A stretch of DNA of 64,000 nt, taken from assembly GCA_963746935.1 (NCBI GenBank), contig CAVVDU010000008.1:372001-436000 (forward strand). Reading direction: 5' to 3'. Below the pieces are notes generated by a model. That model saw only the letters and a list, made by a program, of their open reading frames with translations. It had not been told where the DNA came from and made no database searches. This document shows positions 53,619 through 62,122 of this stretch, in pieces. The translations under genes and the position numbers were made by a program. How positions within the stretch are numbered: the first letter of the stretch is position 1; each line of letters begins with the position of its first letter. Source of the DNA: RPRC01 sp963746935 (GTDB lineage: Bacteria; Desulfobacterota; Desulfuromonadia; Geobacterales; Geobacteraceae).

Positions 53619-54872
53619 TCAGGCAGATTCTGCCACATTCTCATAAACAATTATCGGTTTTTCTTTATTGTAAATGACATCTTCATGAATCACCACTTCC
53701 TTCACCAGATTTTGTGAAGGGATGTCATACATAACATCCAGCATGGCATTTTCGAGTATCGATCGAAGACCGCGAGCTCCTGTCTTACGTTTCAATGCCT
53801 CTTTTGCAATGGCAACGAGTGAGCCATCAGTAAATTTGAGCTTCACATGTTCAAGATCAAACAGCTTCTGATACTGCTTCACCAGAGCATTTTTCGGCTC
53901 CTTAAGGATCTGGACCATCGCATCTTCATCAAGTTCGCTGAGGGTGGCAAGTACGGGGAGGCGTCCAATAAATTCCGGGATGAAACCAAATCTGAGAAGA
54001 TCTTCCGGCGTGGCTTCAGAAAGAAGCTCACCAGCTCTTTTTTCGACCTTTTTCTTGACGTCAGCACCAAATCCGAGCGTTTTCACGCCAATCCTCTGTT
54101 GAATTACATTATCAAGGCCAGAAAATGCCCCACCACAGATAAAGAGGATCTCGGTGGTATCAACCTTGAGAAACTCCTGCTGCGGGTGCTTCCTGCCACC
54201 CTTGGGAGGCACACTGGCAACTGTTCCTTCAATAATTTTAAGAAGTGCTTGCTGAACACCCTCGCCGGAAACATCCCTGGTAATGGAGGGAGAATCTGAT
54301 TTTCGAGCAATCTTATCAATTTCATCGATATAGATAATGCCCTTTTGAGCCTTTTCCACATCATAATCGGCAGCCTGCAGGAGATTCAGGATAATGTTCT
54401 CCACATCCTCACCTACATAGCCTGCTTCAGTCAAATTCGTTGCATCCGCCATTGCGAAGGGAACCTTCAGAATTCTCGCAAGGGTTTGAGCCAGAAGGGT
54501 TTTCCCTGAACCGGTCGGACCGAGGAGAAGAATATTGCTCTTCTGCATCTCGACTTCACCCGGTTTTTTTACCATCTCAATTCTCTTGTAGTGATTATAG
54601 ACAGCTACGGCGAGAATTTTCTTGGCACGCTCCTGGCCAATTACGTATTCGTCAAGAACTTCCTTGATCTCCAAAGGCTTGGGAAGTTTCTTGATATCCG
54701 GCCCCATTGCCTCTTCCAGCTTGGTCTCTTCGGCAATTATGTCGTTGCACAACTCAATGCACTCGTCACAAATATACACCGTAGGACCGGCAATGAGCTT
54801 CTTCACCTCGTCCTGACTCTTACCGCAGAACGAGCATGTCAGATTGTTCGATCTGTCATCTCGCCTGTTCAT
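53619..54872 (-). CDS. clpX: ClpX, ATPase subunit of ClpXP
   Basis: AAA+ unfoldase that feeds substrates to ClpP. An N-terminal zinc domain (CSFCGKSQDEVKKLIAGPTV, then CDECIELC) precedes Walker A GPTGSGKT (about residues 117-124), Walker B IIYIDEIDKIARK, pore loop GYVGED, and ClpP-binding IGF-type loop LGFGAD (variant of IGF). 417 aa is standard. Its ATG overlaps the clpP stop (ATGA). Order tig-clpP-clpX. Confidence 0.97.
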   Translation of the reverse strand: MNRRDDRSNNLTCSFCGKSQDEVKKLIAGPTVYICDECIELCNDIIAEETKLEEAMGPDIKKLPKPLEIKEVLDEYVIGQERAKKILAVAVYNHYKRIEMVKKPGEVEMQKSNILLLGPTGSGKTLLAQTLARILKVPFAMADATNLTEAGYVGEDVENIILNLLQAADYDVEKAQKGIIYIDEIDKIARKSDSPSITRDVSGEGVQQALLKIIEGTVASVPPKGGRKHPQQEFLKVDTTEILFICGGAFSGLDNVIQQRIGVKTLGFGADVKKKVEKRAGELLSEATPEDLLRFGFIPEFIGRLPVLATLSELDEDAMVQILKEPKNALVKQYQKLFDLEHVKLKFTDGSLVAIAKEALKRKTGARGLRSILENAMLDVMYDIPSQNLVKEVVIHEDVIYNKEKPIIVYENVAESA

Positions 54873-55468
54873 TTTGGGCCTCCTGCTACGATATTCCTCG
54901 ATATTATTTCATCTATAATACCATAACTTTTTGCATCTTCACCAGACATAAAGTAATCACGCTCGGTGTCATTTGCCACCTTTTCCAATGGTTGACCGGA
55001 GTGATCAGCCAGAAGCTGGCTCAACGTCTCCTTCATCCGCAGGATCTCCTTCGCATGAATGTGAATATCTGTCGCTTGCCCCTGAAAGCCGCCCAAAGGC
55101 TGGTGAATCATAATCCTAGAATTCTTCAGACTGAATCGTTTACCATTTTCACCTGCAGCAAGAAGAAGCGCGGCCATTGAAGCTGCCTGACCTACGCATA
55201 TGGTTGACACGGGAGCCTTGATATACTGCATAGTATCATAAATCGCCATTCCTGAGGTAACCACCCCGCCCGGCGAATTAATGTAGAGGTGAATATCCTT
55301 ATCAGGATCTTCCGCCTCAAGAAAAAGGAGTTGAGCGATGATCAGGTTTGCGATCTGGTCGTCAATGGCACCGCCAAGGAAGATAATCCTGTCCTTCAGC
55401 AGCCTGGAATAAATATCATACGACCGCTCGCCTCTTCCGCTTTGCTCGACAACAATTGGTACCAGCAT
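54869..55468 (-). CDS. clpP: ClpP, ATP-dependent Clp protease proteolytic subunit
   Basis: Serine protease that forms the tetradecameric barrel of ClpXP. Catalytic Ser97 is in GQAASMAA, His122 in IHQPLGG and Asp in the following FMSGEDA region. Mature start MLVPIVVEQSGRGERSYDIY. 199 aa from ATG 55468 with GGGAGG. The open frame to 55498 adds ten unlikely residues. Coupled to clpX by a four-base overlap and 50 bp downstream of tig. Confidence 0.97.
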   Translation of the reverse strand: MLVPIVVEQSGRGERSYDIYSRLLKDRIIFLGGAIDDQIANLIIAQLLFLEAEDPDKDIHLYINSPGGVVTSGMAIYDTMQYIKAPVSTICVGQAASMAALLLAAGENGKRFSLKNSRIMIHQPLGGFQGQATDIHIHAKEILRMKETLSQLLADHSGQPLEKVANDTERDYFMSGEDAKSYGIIDEIISRNIVAGGPK

Positions 55469-55518
55469 ATCGCCTCCCGTAAGGTGTGTCTCATTCAAAT
55501 CTTCCGAAAGAGATAAAA

Positions 55519-56820
55519 TTACTCCGGTTGCGTCTCAACTTCTGAGACATTTGCCTGGCTCAGCAGCAAATCGATAACCTTGTCTTCTCTCATCTGCATG
55601 ACAAGAGTGTCTTTAGCATAAGGATTTGACTGATAGATCCCAAAGACAACCTCAAAATCTTTGTTAGCCTGGGCTGCAATATCTCTAATCTTTTCTTCTA
55701 TTTCTGCGTCTTCGACAACAATATTTTCCTTTTCGGCAATAGCTGTAAGAAGTAAAGAACCTTTTACCTGATTAACTGCAACACTTCGTGACTGCTCTCT
55801 TATCTTTTCTTCACTGGTTCCAAGCTGCTCAAAGGACATATTCTGGCTGGCGAGGTTGTGCTTCATATTTTCGATCAAAACATTGAGCTGTTTTTCGACC
55901 ATCGCTTCGGGAACTTCGAATTCATGTTTTTCGATTAAAGCCTTGACGAGATTGTCACGCAACTCATTTTCGATTTTCTGGACTTCTTCTTTTTCGAACA
56001 CCTCGGATATCCGGGCCCTGAGTTCACCAATGTTTTCAAACGAGCCGAACTGTTTAGCGAAGTCATCATCAAGGGGCGGAAGCTCCTTGGCCTTGATTTC
56101 TTTAAGCTTCACGTCAAACGTAACATCTTTGCCTGCCAACTCGGCATTTCCATATTCCACAGGGAAGGTAACCTTCACCTCCCGATCATCACCGGGAGAC
56201 ATGCCGACAACCTGATCCTCAAATCCCGGGATAAAGCTGTTGGATCCCAACTGGAGCTGATAATCCTGGGCTTCGCCTCTTTCAAAAGGCACCCCGTCAA
56301 TAAATCCCTTAAAATCAATAGATACAAAGTCGCCATCTTTTGCCGGCCGTGCGTCTTCCACAGACTTTAATTGAGACATACCTTCCTGAAGCTCCACGAG
56401 TCTCGTGTCCACAACCTTTTCATCAGCAACCAGCTTCCGCTTATCGACCTGAATCCCCTGATACTCCTTCAGCTCAATTTCCGGGGCGGTCTCGAAGACA
56501 GCAACATATTGAAAGGGCTCCCCGGGCTTTAATGGATCACTTTCAAACTCGGGTTGTGAAACAGGCAGTATTTTCTTATCAATCAAGGCCTTGAAATAAG
56601 TATCGTTGATAATATTCTTAAGGGCATCTGACTGCATTTTATCACTGTAGTGTTTCTCTATAATGGCCCTGGGCACCTTGCCTTTTCTGAAACCCTTAAT
56701 TGAAACGGTTCGCTTGATTTCCTCATACACCTTCTCGATTTCTTTGGAAACACGTTCGGCAGGAATTTCGAAGGAAATTTTCTTTTTGACCGGGCTAAGA
56801 TTCTCGACATTGACAAGCAT
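55519..56820 (-). CDS. tig: Trigger factor
   Basis: Ribosome-bound chaperone and prolyl isomerase that meets nascent chains. The ribosome-docking motif GFRKGKVPRAIIE lies near residues 44-56, the FKBP-like domain around 160-245 (DGDFVSIDFKGFIDGVPFER), and the helical C-terminal arms make up the rest. 433 aa is normal. AGAGGTAATTCC precedes the ATG. First protein gene after the tRNA-Pro-Arg-His-Leu cluster. Confidence 0.96.
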   Translation of the reverse strand: MLVNVENLSPVKKKISFEIPAERVSKEIEKVYEEIKRTVSIKGFRKGKVPRAIIEKHYSDKMQSDALKNIINDTYFKALIDKKILPVSQPEFESDPLKPGEPFQYVAVFETAPEIELKEYQGIQVDKRKLVADEKVVDTRLVELQEGMSQLKSVEDARPAKDGDFVSIDFKGFIDGVPFERGEAQDYQLQLGSNSFIPGFEDQVVGMSPGDDREVKVTFPVEYGNAELAGKDVTFDVKLKEIKAKELPPLDDDFAKQFGSFENIGELRARISEVFEKEEVQKIENELRDNLVKALIEKHEFEVPEAMVEKQLNVLIENMKHNLASQNMSFEQLGTSEEKIREQSRSVAVNQVKGSLLLTAIAEKENIVVEDAEIEEKIRDIAAQANKDFEVVFGIYQSNPYAKDTLVMQMREDKVIDLLLSQANVSEVETQPE

Positions 56821-56920
56821 GGAATTACCTCTCTCAGTTTCTCTATCCGAAGTCTTAGAAGAACATTCTAGTTGGAATCAGGTGTTCAGTGGGGATTTTT
56901 CCGTTGTTACACGGATAATT

Positions 56921-57005
56921 TGGTGCGAGAGAGGGGAGTTGAACCCCTAAGCCTTTCGGCGCTGGATCCTAAGTCCAGTGCGTCTGCCAGTTCCGCCACT
57001 CTCGC
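56921..57005 (-). tRNA. tRNA-Leu (UAG)
   Basis: 85-nt class II tRNA on the minus strand with a long variable arm (GCGCCGAAAGGC region), anticodon loop CTTAGGA (TAG), T-loop GGTTCAACT and encoded CCA. Last of the four-tRNA cluster, 100 bases before tig. Confidence 0.97.
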
Positions 57006-57022
57006 AGTTTGTTTTGTAAATA

Positions 57023-57200
57023 GTTTCCATCCGGAAACTCCGGATGTGAAACAAGCGGTTTCCAAATTTGGAAACGAGGATTTTTTTGGTCCTGACAAGG
57101 AAATCAAGGGATTGTGCGGAGACGTACTACTGTACGTCGCACAAACAAGACCGCCGATTGACGAAGTCAGGGCGAAAAAGGACCGTTTCCGGATGGAAAC
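57023..57200. repeat. 178-bp palindromic repeat element between tRNA-Leu and tRNA-His
   Basis: Bounded by 16-bp perfect inverted repeats, gtttccatccggaaac (57023-57038) and gtttccggatggaaac (57185-57200). Inside are an 18-bp perfect palindrome gtttccaaatttggaaac (57058-57075), nested ggtcct/aggacc and tgac/gtca pairs, and a hairpin gacgtac-tact-gtacgtc with flanking gtgcg/cgcac. The whole folds into a branched hairpin, with no transposase. It looks like a dispersed non-autonomous (MITE/REP-type) element. Confidence 0.75.
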
Positions 57201-57240
57201 AAATATGAATAAGCCCCGTGACTACGGGGCTCATTTTAAA

Positions 57241-57317
57241 TGGGGTGGCTGATGGGATTTGAACCCACGAATGAACGAGTCACAGTCGTTTGTGTTAACC
57301 GCTTCACCACAGCCACC
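57241..57317 (-). tRNA. tRNA-His (GUG)
   Basis: 77-nt cloverleaf on the minus strand, 5' GGTGGCTG including the His-type extra G, anticodon loop CTGTGAC (GTG), T-loop GGTTCAAAT, encoded CCA. Confidence 0.97.
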
Positions 57318-57332
57318 ATAAGATTATTCAAT

Positions 57333-57409
<77 letters not shown>

Positions 57410-57414
57410 AAATT

Positions 57415-57492
57415 TGGTCGGGGTGAGAGGATTCGAACCTCCGGCCCCCTGCTCCCAAGGCAGGTGCGCTAGCCAGGCTGCGCTACACCCCG
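57415..57492 (-). tRNA. tRNA-Pro (UGG)
   Basis: 78-nt cloverleaf on the minus strand, 5' CGGGGTGTAGCGCAG as typical for tRNA-Pro, anticodon loop CTTGGGA (TGG), encoded CCA. First of the cluster Pro-Arg-His-Leu, with only five bases to tRNA-Arg. Confidence 0.97.
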
Positions 57493-57506
57493 ATAAAAAG
57501 AGCATA

Positions 57507-57535
57507 CTTATATCATGGAATCCCGAACAGCGCAA
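57507..57535 (-). promoter_or_regulatory. Sigma-70 promoter of the tRNA-Pro-Arg-His-Leu cluster
   Basis: TTGCGC, 17-base spacer, TATAAG on the minus strand. The -10 ends 14 bases before the tRNA-Pro 5' end, the expected distance for a processed leader. Confidence 0.7.
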
Positions 57536-57548
57536 GATATTTTTATTC

Positions 57549-58142
57549 TCAATTGCCAGCGGAAAAATACTTCCTCAATTTCTCCAGTGCCCTGCCCCTG
57601 TGACTGATTCCGTTTTTGACATCCGTGCCCAGTTCAGCCAACGTTTTCCCATATTCAGGGAGCAAAAAAAGCGGATCATAGCCGAATCCTCCGTCACCTC
57701 GAGGGGATTCGAGCAACACTCCGTTCAAAGTACCACAAAAGGTTCTGCAGGTACCATCAGGAAAACAAAGAGCAACAGCACAATAAAAAAAAGCCGTTCG
57801 CTGCTCATCCTTCAGCCCTGCCATTTCATCAAGAAGCTTCTGATTATTTTCCGCATCACTGGACCCACTTCCCGCATATCTTGCCGATAAAATACCCGGG
57901 CGTCCTTCCAGTGCGTCGACAACAAGTCCGGAATCATCAGCAACCGTCGGAATTCCGGTTGCAATGGCAACCGGTAAAGCCTTCTTGCAGGCATTTTCCT
58001 CAAAGGTCAGACCATCTTCAATTGCTTCGGGAAGCTCAGGAAAATCCGCAAGACCATAGAGGTGATTGACAAAGCCGGCAAGAATTTGCCGAATTTCGTT
58101 CATTTTACCTTTGTTTCCCGTTGCCACAAGCAATTCTTTCAC
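57549..58142 (-). CDS. rdgB: XTP/dITP diphosphatase (RdgB/HAM1)
   Basis: House-cleaning pyrophosphatase that removes non-canonical purine nucleotides (dITP, XTP). Family motifs are VATGNKGKMNEI (residues 5-16), EENACKKALPVA, DDSGLVVDALEGRPG and the C-terminal GDGGFGYDPLF. 197 aa is normal. It starts with GTG at 58142, which overlaps the rph stop (GTGA), so the two are translationally coupled, a widespread pairing. Confidence 0.95.
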   Translation of the reverse strand: MKELLVATGNKGKMNEIRQILAGFVNHLYGLADFPELPEAIEDGLTFEENACKKALPVAIATGIPTVADDSGLVVDALEGRPGILSARYAGSGSSDAENNQKLLDEMAGLKDEQRTAFFYCAVALCFPDGTCRTFCGTLNGVLLESPRGDGGFGYDPLFLLPEYGKTLAELGTDVKNGISHRGRALEKLRKYFSAGN

Positions 58143-58852
58143 TGACTGAGTGCCTCTGCCTGAATTTCGAACAAGCGCTGAATCCCTGACACGGCATAGG
58201 AACGCATGGCATCCATTTCCTCAATGCCGAAAGGCTTCGTTTCCGCAGTGCCCTGAACTTCAACGAAACGGTTAGAGGAAGTCATGACATAATTCATATC
58301 CACTTCTGCCGAAGAGTCCTCTTCATAATTCAGGTCGAGTAAAACAGCTCCATCCACGATGCCGACACTCACCGCGGCAACCGCTTCAAGCAGGGGGTTC
58401 CGTGAGAGCACTTGCTTAGAACACAACTTCTGCACAGCATCAGCCAGCGCCACATAAGCACCGGTAATAGCAGCAGTTCGCGTCCCCCCATCGGCCTGGA
58501 TCACATCACAGTCAATATAAATCGTCCGCTCCCCAAGGAGTGTCAAATCCGTTACCGCCCTCAACGAGCGACCGATTAGACGCTGAATCTCGTGAGTACG
58601 ACCACCTACTTTTCCCCGGGAAGACTCCCGTGACGAACGAGTCTGGGTAGCTCGAGGCAACATGGAATATTCCGCGGTCAACCAACCGGACCCCTTACCT
58701 CGCAGAAAAGAAGGGACTCCGTCTTCAACCGAAGCGGTACAGATAACCTTGGTGTTGCCGAACTCGACAAGAACGGAGCCCTCGGCATACTTCGTATAAT
58801 TCCGTGTAATGGTAACTTCTCTGAGGCAGTCAGCCCCTTGCTCGGGTCCACG
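58139..58852 (-). CDS. rph: Ribonuclease PH
   Basis: Phosphorolytic 3'-5' exoribonuclease that trims tRNA 3' ends. Conserved blocks are REVTITRNYTKYAEGSVLVE, KGSGWLTAEYSMLPRATQTR, GRTHEIQRLIGRSLRAVTDL and DCDVIQADGGTRTAAITGAY, with the C-terminal VDMNYVMTSS and FVEVQGTAE. 237 aa from ATG 58852 with GGAGA before it. Longer open frame to 58888 rejected. Coupled to rdgB. Confidence 0.96.
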   Translation of the reverse strand, partial: RGPEQGADCLREVTITRNYTKYAEGSVLVEFGNTKVICTASVEDGVPSFLRGKGSGWLTAEYSMLPRATQTRSSRESSRGKVGGRTHEIQRLIGRSLRAVTDLTLLGERTIYIDCDVIQADGGTRTAAITGAYVALADAVQKLCSKQVLSRNPLLEAVAAVSVGIVDGAVLLDLNYEEDSSAEVDMNYVMTSSNRFVEVQGTAETKPFGIEEMDAMRSYAVSGIQRLFEIQAEALSQ

Positions 58853-59117
58853 CATTATTTCTCCAATAAACTCCGAAAATTTCTCCAAGCCGAAGAAATC
58901 ACTCCAGCAACCTGTACAATGAGGGAAAATGCTCAGGAACTGAATACAATGTTAATTCAAGAAAGCCAAAAATGACTATGCCCTAACTGGGCCATTTCTA
59001 AAACAGAAAAGGTAGGCTCGAAAACAGCACTAGCCATACCCTCTTTAAAAACTAGCCTACTTCCCGACACTTTGTCAATAGAGAAGGGCCAGACATACGA
59101 GAGAGATCCACCGACAT
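58853..59117. other. Gene-free region upstream of rph
   Basis: About 265 bases between the rph start and the terminator of the DUF4242 gene. No supported gene. The rph promoter must be here but no clear -35/-10 was recognised. Confidence 0.4.
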
Positions 59118-59153
59118 AAAAAAGGGCCTGCACGGAATATGTACAGGCCCTTT
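59118..59153 (-). terminator. Terminator after the DUF4242 gene
   Basis: A 10-bp stem (aaagggcctg / caggcccttt) with a 13-base loop, followed on the minus strand by a T run, about 56 bases beyond the stop. Confidence 0.88.
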
Positions 59154-59208
59154 CAAATAAGATAACAGCCATGAAACCTCATGACTTTACGATAAAATTA
59201 GTCAGCAA

Positions 59209-59481
59209 CTATTCTGCGGTCGTGGGATCGATCATCCGCTTCACTTCTGCGACACTGTTTGCCGGGAATCCGCCACGTTTAGCATGCTCCAATACCATTT
59301 CTTTATTAGGAGCAATGTAGACGCAGTAAATCTTGTCATCGGTCACATAACTCTCTACCCACTGCACTTCGGGGCCTAATTCTTTAAGAACACTGCAGGA
59401 CTTCTGCGCAATTCCCTGCATGTCCTCTGGACCAATATTTCCCGCACCCGGAATTTCCCTCTCGATAACATACTTTGGCAT
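59209..59481 (-). CDS. DUF4242 family small protein
   Basis: A 90-aa single-domain alpha/beta protein of the DUF4242 family (MPKYVIEREIPGAGNIGPED, QWVESYVTDDKIYCVYIAPN, AKRGGFPANSVAEVKRMIDP). An actinobacterial relative binds nickel as a dimer, but whether metal is bound here is unknown. AAAGGAG lies before ATG 59481. The frame opens at 59520 without homology. Monocistronic with terminators on both sides. Confidence 0.85.
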   Translation of the reverse strand: MPKYVIEREIPGAGNIGPEDMQGIAQKSCSVLKELGPEVQWVESYVTDDKIYCVYIAPNKEMVLEHAKRGGFPANSVAEVKRMIDPTTAE

Positions 59482-59796
59482 ACTGAGACTCCTTTTTAGC
59501 TCTAAAGATTCGTAAACCATATATATGGTAGCACCAAAAAACCATCAGCACCACAATGCGTAAATTATTTTTTTCAAAGACAACAAAGCCTACTTCCGAT
59601 ATACGGAGTAGGCTTTGTCACTATTTTCTGTAACCAGGACCAAACTCACGGCTGCCAGAATTCGTGATCGGACACTTCAATGGTTGTCAGCAAAATCAAG
59701 CTCACATCTTCACTTGATAACCACTCAGACATCGAGAAATAAAGGGTAACCGCCAAATATCAAGAACCTGGCAACAGCGTCCTGCGTCAAAAAATA
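59482..59796. other. Gene-free region with one hairpin
   Basis: 315 bases between the DUF4242 gene and the acetate-type transporter gene, holding the hairpin at 59583-59618 and otherwise nothing recognised. Confidence 0.4.
59583..59618 (-). terminator. Perfect hairpin between the transporter and DUF4242 genes
   Basis: 12-bp perfect stem (acaaagcctact / agtaggctttgt) extended by tccg/cgga. It lacks a good T run on either strand and lies about 180 bases beyond the transporter stop, so its role as terminator is uncertain. Confidence 0.5.
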
Positions 59797-60399
59797 CTAC
59801 TTAACGGGGCCAACGGGAAGAACCGCACGACCAAACATCGTTGCGAGCAAGCCGGCAGCTGTAAGATAGAGGGCCAGAAGACCGTCAACCATTCCCAAAT
59901 ACCCAGACCAGACGATCAGCTTCGTCTCCTGACCCGACAAAACTGCCACCAGGCCGAAATCAAGGCAAAGGAAAACAGCAAGAAGCACCGCCAGCGTCAG
60001 GATAACGGCTTTGTTGGTAACCAATGTTGCTATGAAGATAATAGCGGTGAAGATTGTGTACGCAATCAGGAAAATCAGCAGAGCCTTTGCATCGAGTTCA
60101 TACCATTTCAGTACACAGCCAAGGTTGATGAGCGAGTAAACCATCCAGAACATTCCGTAAATGCCAAAAACAACTGCCGTAAAAAGTTCATTTTTCTTAA
60201 AACCGGTAAGGCACGCAAAAAAGTGTATCAAGCCGGTGACAAAAGCCAATGGGACGATAACGCTCATATCGTTCGGTCCAAGAAGACCGGCGTTATGAAA
60301 GCTCAGGGTAAACAGAGCAATACCAAAACTCGCTAATCCCACTGTTGACGGATCTGCCACTGCCTGATTAACAATACTAAAGGTCGTTTCTTCTGCCAT
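59797..60399 (-). CDS. Acetate/succinate-type transporter (GPR1/FUN34/YaaH family)
   Basis: Six-helix inner-membrane transporter of the SatP/AceTr family, which takes up acetate and related small acids. A variant of the family N-terminal NPAPLGL signature is DPSTVGLASFG (residues 16-26), followed by six hydrophobic helices (for example LFTAVVFGIYGMFWMVYSLI). 200 aa fits. GGGAGGAAGAG precedes the ATG. A sigma-54-type promoter candidate lies about 240 bases upstream. Acetate is the main electron donor of Geobacter-type bacteria, which fits the call, but substrate is inferred. Confidence 0.9.
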   Translation of the reverse strand: MAEETTFSIVNQAVADPSTVGLASFGIALFTLSFHNAGLLGPNDMSVIVPLAFVTGLIHFFACLTGFKKNELFTAVVFGIYGMFWMVYSLINLGCVLKWYELDAKALLIFLIAYTIFTAIIFIATLVTNKAVILTLAVLLAVFLCLDFGLVAVLSGQETKLIVWSGYLGMVDGLLALYLTAAGLLATMFGRAVLPVGPVK

Positions 60400-60908
60400 C
60401 TCTCTTCCTCCCTCTGATTAAATAATGACTTCCTCGTAAATGCTGCAAGTTACTGCTGGAAAAAACAATACAATTTCAGATGAACGTCCCTTCCTTGCCC
60501 CCCCCTTTCTAAAAATAATAAAGAACCTGCCAGAGCCCGGAGTTGCCTTTGCTGCAAATACAAGCATTTTTGCACAACTTCCAGAAACCTGATCAACCCT
60601 GGCTCTGTCAAAACGTTGTTTTGTAGTTAGCAATTACGGTGCCAATAAGTAAAGTTATTAATCAAACCAGACAAAGTCTTTTCATGTTCAATTTAGGGGC
60701 ATTTTTTTGACTTTCATGAGACATACAAACAGGGTATAGCGTATACACTATTTCTAAAAATGTTATTTTTCAGAACATATTTCTATAATTGAACAGTTTT
60801 TCGCCCTGACTGCTGGGACAACGCTTCTTTCCAGGATTGAATCGAGAACTTCGACAGCTACACTGACAATAAAACGGTTTTTCACTGTATTCTCGACACA
60901 ACCCACTC
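60400..60908. other. Gene-free upstream region of the acetate-type transporter
   Basis: 509 AT-rich bases. Apart from the sigma-54-like site at 60630-60645 no gene, hairpin or repeat is convincing. A 73-codon open frame on the minus strand (60770-60991) overlaps the methyltransferase gene end and has no support. Confidence 0.45.
60630..60645 (-). promoter_or_regulatory. Candidate sigma-54 (-24/-12) promoter
   Basis: On the minus strand TTGGCACCGTAATTGC matches TGGCAC-N5-TTGC with correct GG-GC spacing. The transcript would start near 60618, about 220 bases before the transporter ATG. Only a pattern match, and no enhancer site was identified. Confidence 0.45.
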
Positions 60909-62036
60909 TCAATACAACTCATAACGAAGCAGCCGACATTCGATCGGACCATTATACAAAACAATTCGTTGTGAAGCTTTGAGACCAACATGCTTGGCCA
61001 ACTGTGGGTTACCGGTCAACAAAAATGCAGAATATCCTGTAAAATGCTGCTTCATGACATCTCCTATACGCCGGTAAAGAGTTTCCAGAGTCTTGACATC
61101 ACCCAGCCTGACGCCGTAGGGCGGATTGATAAGGAGGACTCCAGGCTCTTTCGGTGGTACGACAGCTGCGATATCCGTTTTGCTGAACGTGACAAGATCT
61201 CCTACCCCGGCACGGGAAGCATTTTCTTTGGCATACTTAAGGGCATTGAGCGCCAGATCCGACCCGCAAATTGAGACGCCAACCTTTTCTTTTACAGTAT
61301 CTCTGGCTTCTGTCAGGACCTCATGCCAGATTTTGGCATCATAACTTGGCCACTTCTGAAAACCGAAACCCTGACGGGTCAGTCCAGGAGGGCGTAAGGT
61401 AGCCTTCAGAGCCGCCTCGATTGGAATCGTCCCTGAACCGCACATCGGATCCACCAGGGGCACGGTGCCATCCCAGCCAGATATCGCCAGCATAGCAGAA
61501 GCCAAAGTTTCCCGAAGAGGCGCCTCACCCTTTTCCAATCGATAGCCCCGTTTATCCAGTCCAACACCCGAGGTATCAAGACTCACGGTACATTGATTAC
61601 GGACGAGATGAACATTAACAAGCAAATCAGGATTGCTTGTACACACATTCGGCCTTCGTCCAAAATGATCGCGAATGGAATCCACGATAGCATCTTTCGT
61701 CTTCAGTGCTACAAATCCGGAGTGGGTCAAGGCGGAATCCCGAAGATTGCAAACAACAGCAAGAGTCATATCTGGAGTAAGATACGATGTCCAGGGAATG
61801 GAATATACCCCATCATACAGAAGCTGCGGGGAAGTGCAGTGAAACGTGGATAGTGGCATCAACACGCGATTTGCTGTGCGTAACCAGAGGTTTGCTCTAT
61901 AGCTAACAGCAATGTCGCCCGTAAATCGGACGCCGCCGGTCTCGACGGCAATATCCGCAACACCCAGGACACGCAGCTCGCTTGCTACCAGATCTTCCAG
62001 TCCTTTTGAAGCGGTTGCAAAAAACTCAATTTTCAT
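60909..62036 (-). CDS. THUMP-domain class I RNA methyltransferase (RlmL N-terminal-like)
   Basis: A 375-aa RNA methyltransferase. It comprises an N-terminal THUMP/ferredoxin-like RNA-binding region (EFFATASKGLEDLVASELRV, RANLWLRTANRVLMPLSTFH) and a catalytic Rossmann domain with motif I VDPMCGSGTIPIEAALKATL (about residues 192-211), GSDLALNALKYAKENA and the base-flipping LINPPYGVRLGD (NPPY). This is the 23S rRNA G2445 methyltransferase half of RlmL. The fused RlmK half is absent, as is usual outside enterobacteria. ATG 62036 with AGAGGGG upstream. Confidence 0.9.
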   Translation of the reverse strand: MKIEFFATASKGLEDLVASELRVLGVADIAVETGGVRFTGDIAVSYRANLWLRTANRVLMPLSTFHCTSPQLLYDGVYSIPWTSYLTPDMTLAVVCNLRDSALTHSGFVALKTKDAIVDSIRDHFGRRPNVCTSNPDLLVNVHLVRNQCTVSLDTSGVGLDKRGYRLEKGEAPLRETLASAMLAISGWDGTVPLVDPMCGSGTIPIEAALKATLRPPGLTRQGFGFQKWPSYDAKIWHEVLTEARDTVKEKVGVSICGSDLALNALKYAKENASRAGVGDLVTFSKTDIAAVVPPKEPGVLLINPPYGVRLGDVKTLETLYRRIGDVMKQHFTGYSAFLLTGNPQLAKHVGLKASQRIVLYNGPIECRLLRYELY

Positions 62037-62066
62037 TGCGGTAGACCCCTCTTTACTCAATTTCTC

Positions 62067-62100
62067 AAAAAAAAAGCCGCACCGAAAATATCGACGCGGC
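62067..62100 (-). terminator. Terminator after rpoD
   Basis: 10-bp stem (gccgcaccga / tcgacgcggc, two G-U pairs) with a 5-base loop and nine T on the minus strand, 22 bases beyond the rpoD stop. Confidence 0.93.
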
Positions 62101-62122
62101 CCTCTTGCTGTTGTATCGAAGA

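Noticed and set aside
56872..57252. 126-codon open frame across tRNA-Leu and the palindromic repeat
   Set aside because: It overlaps a certain tRNA gene and a non-coding repeat, with no protein similarity.
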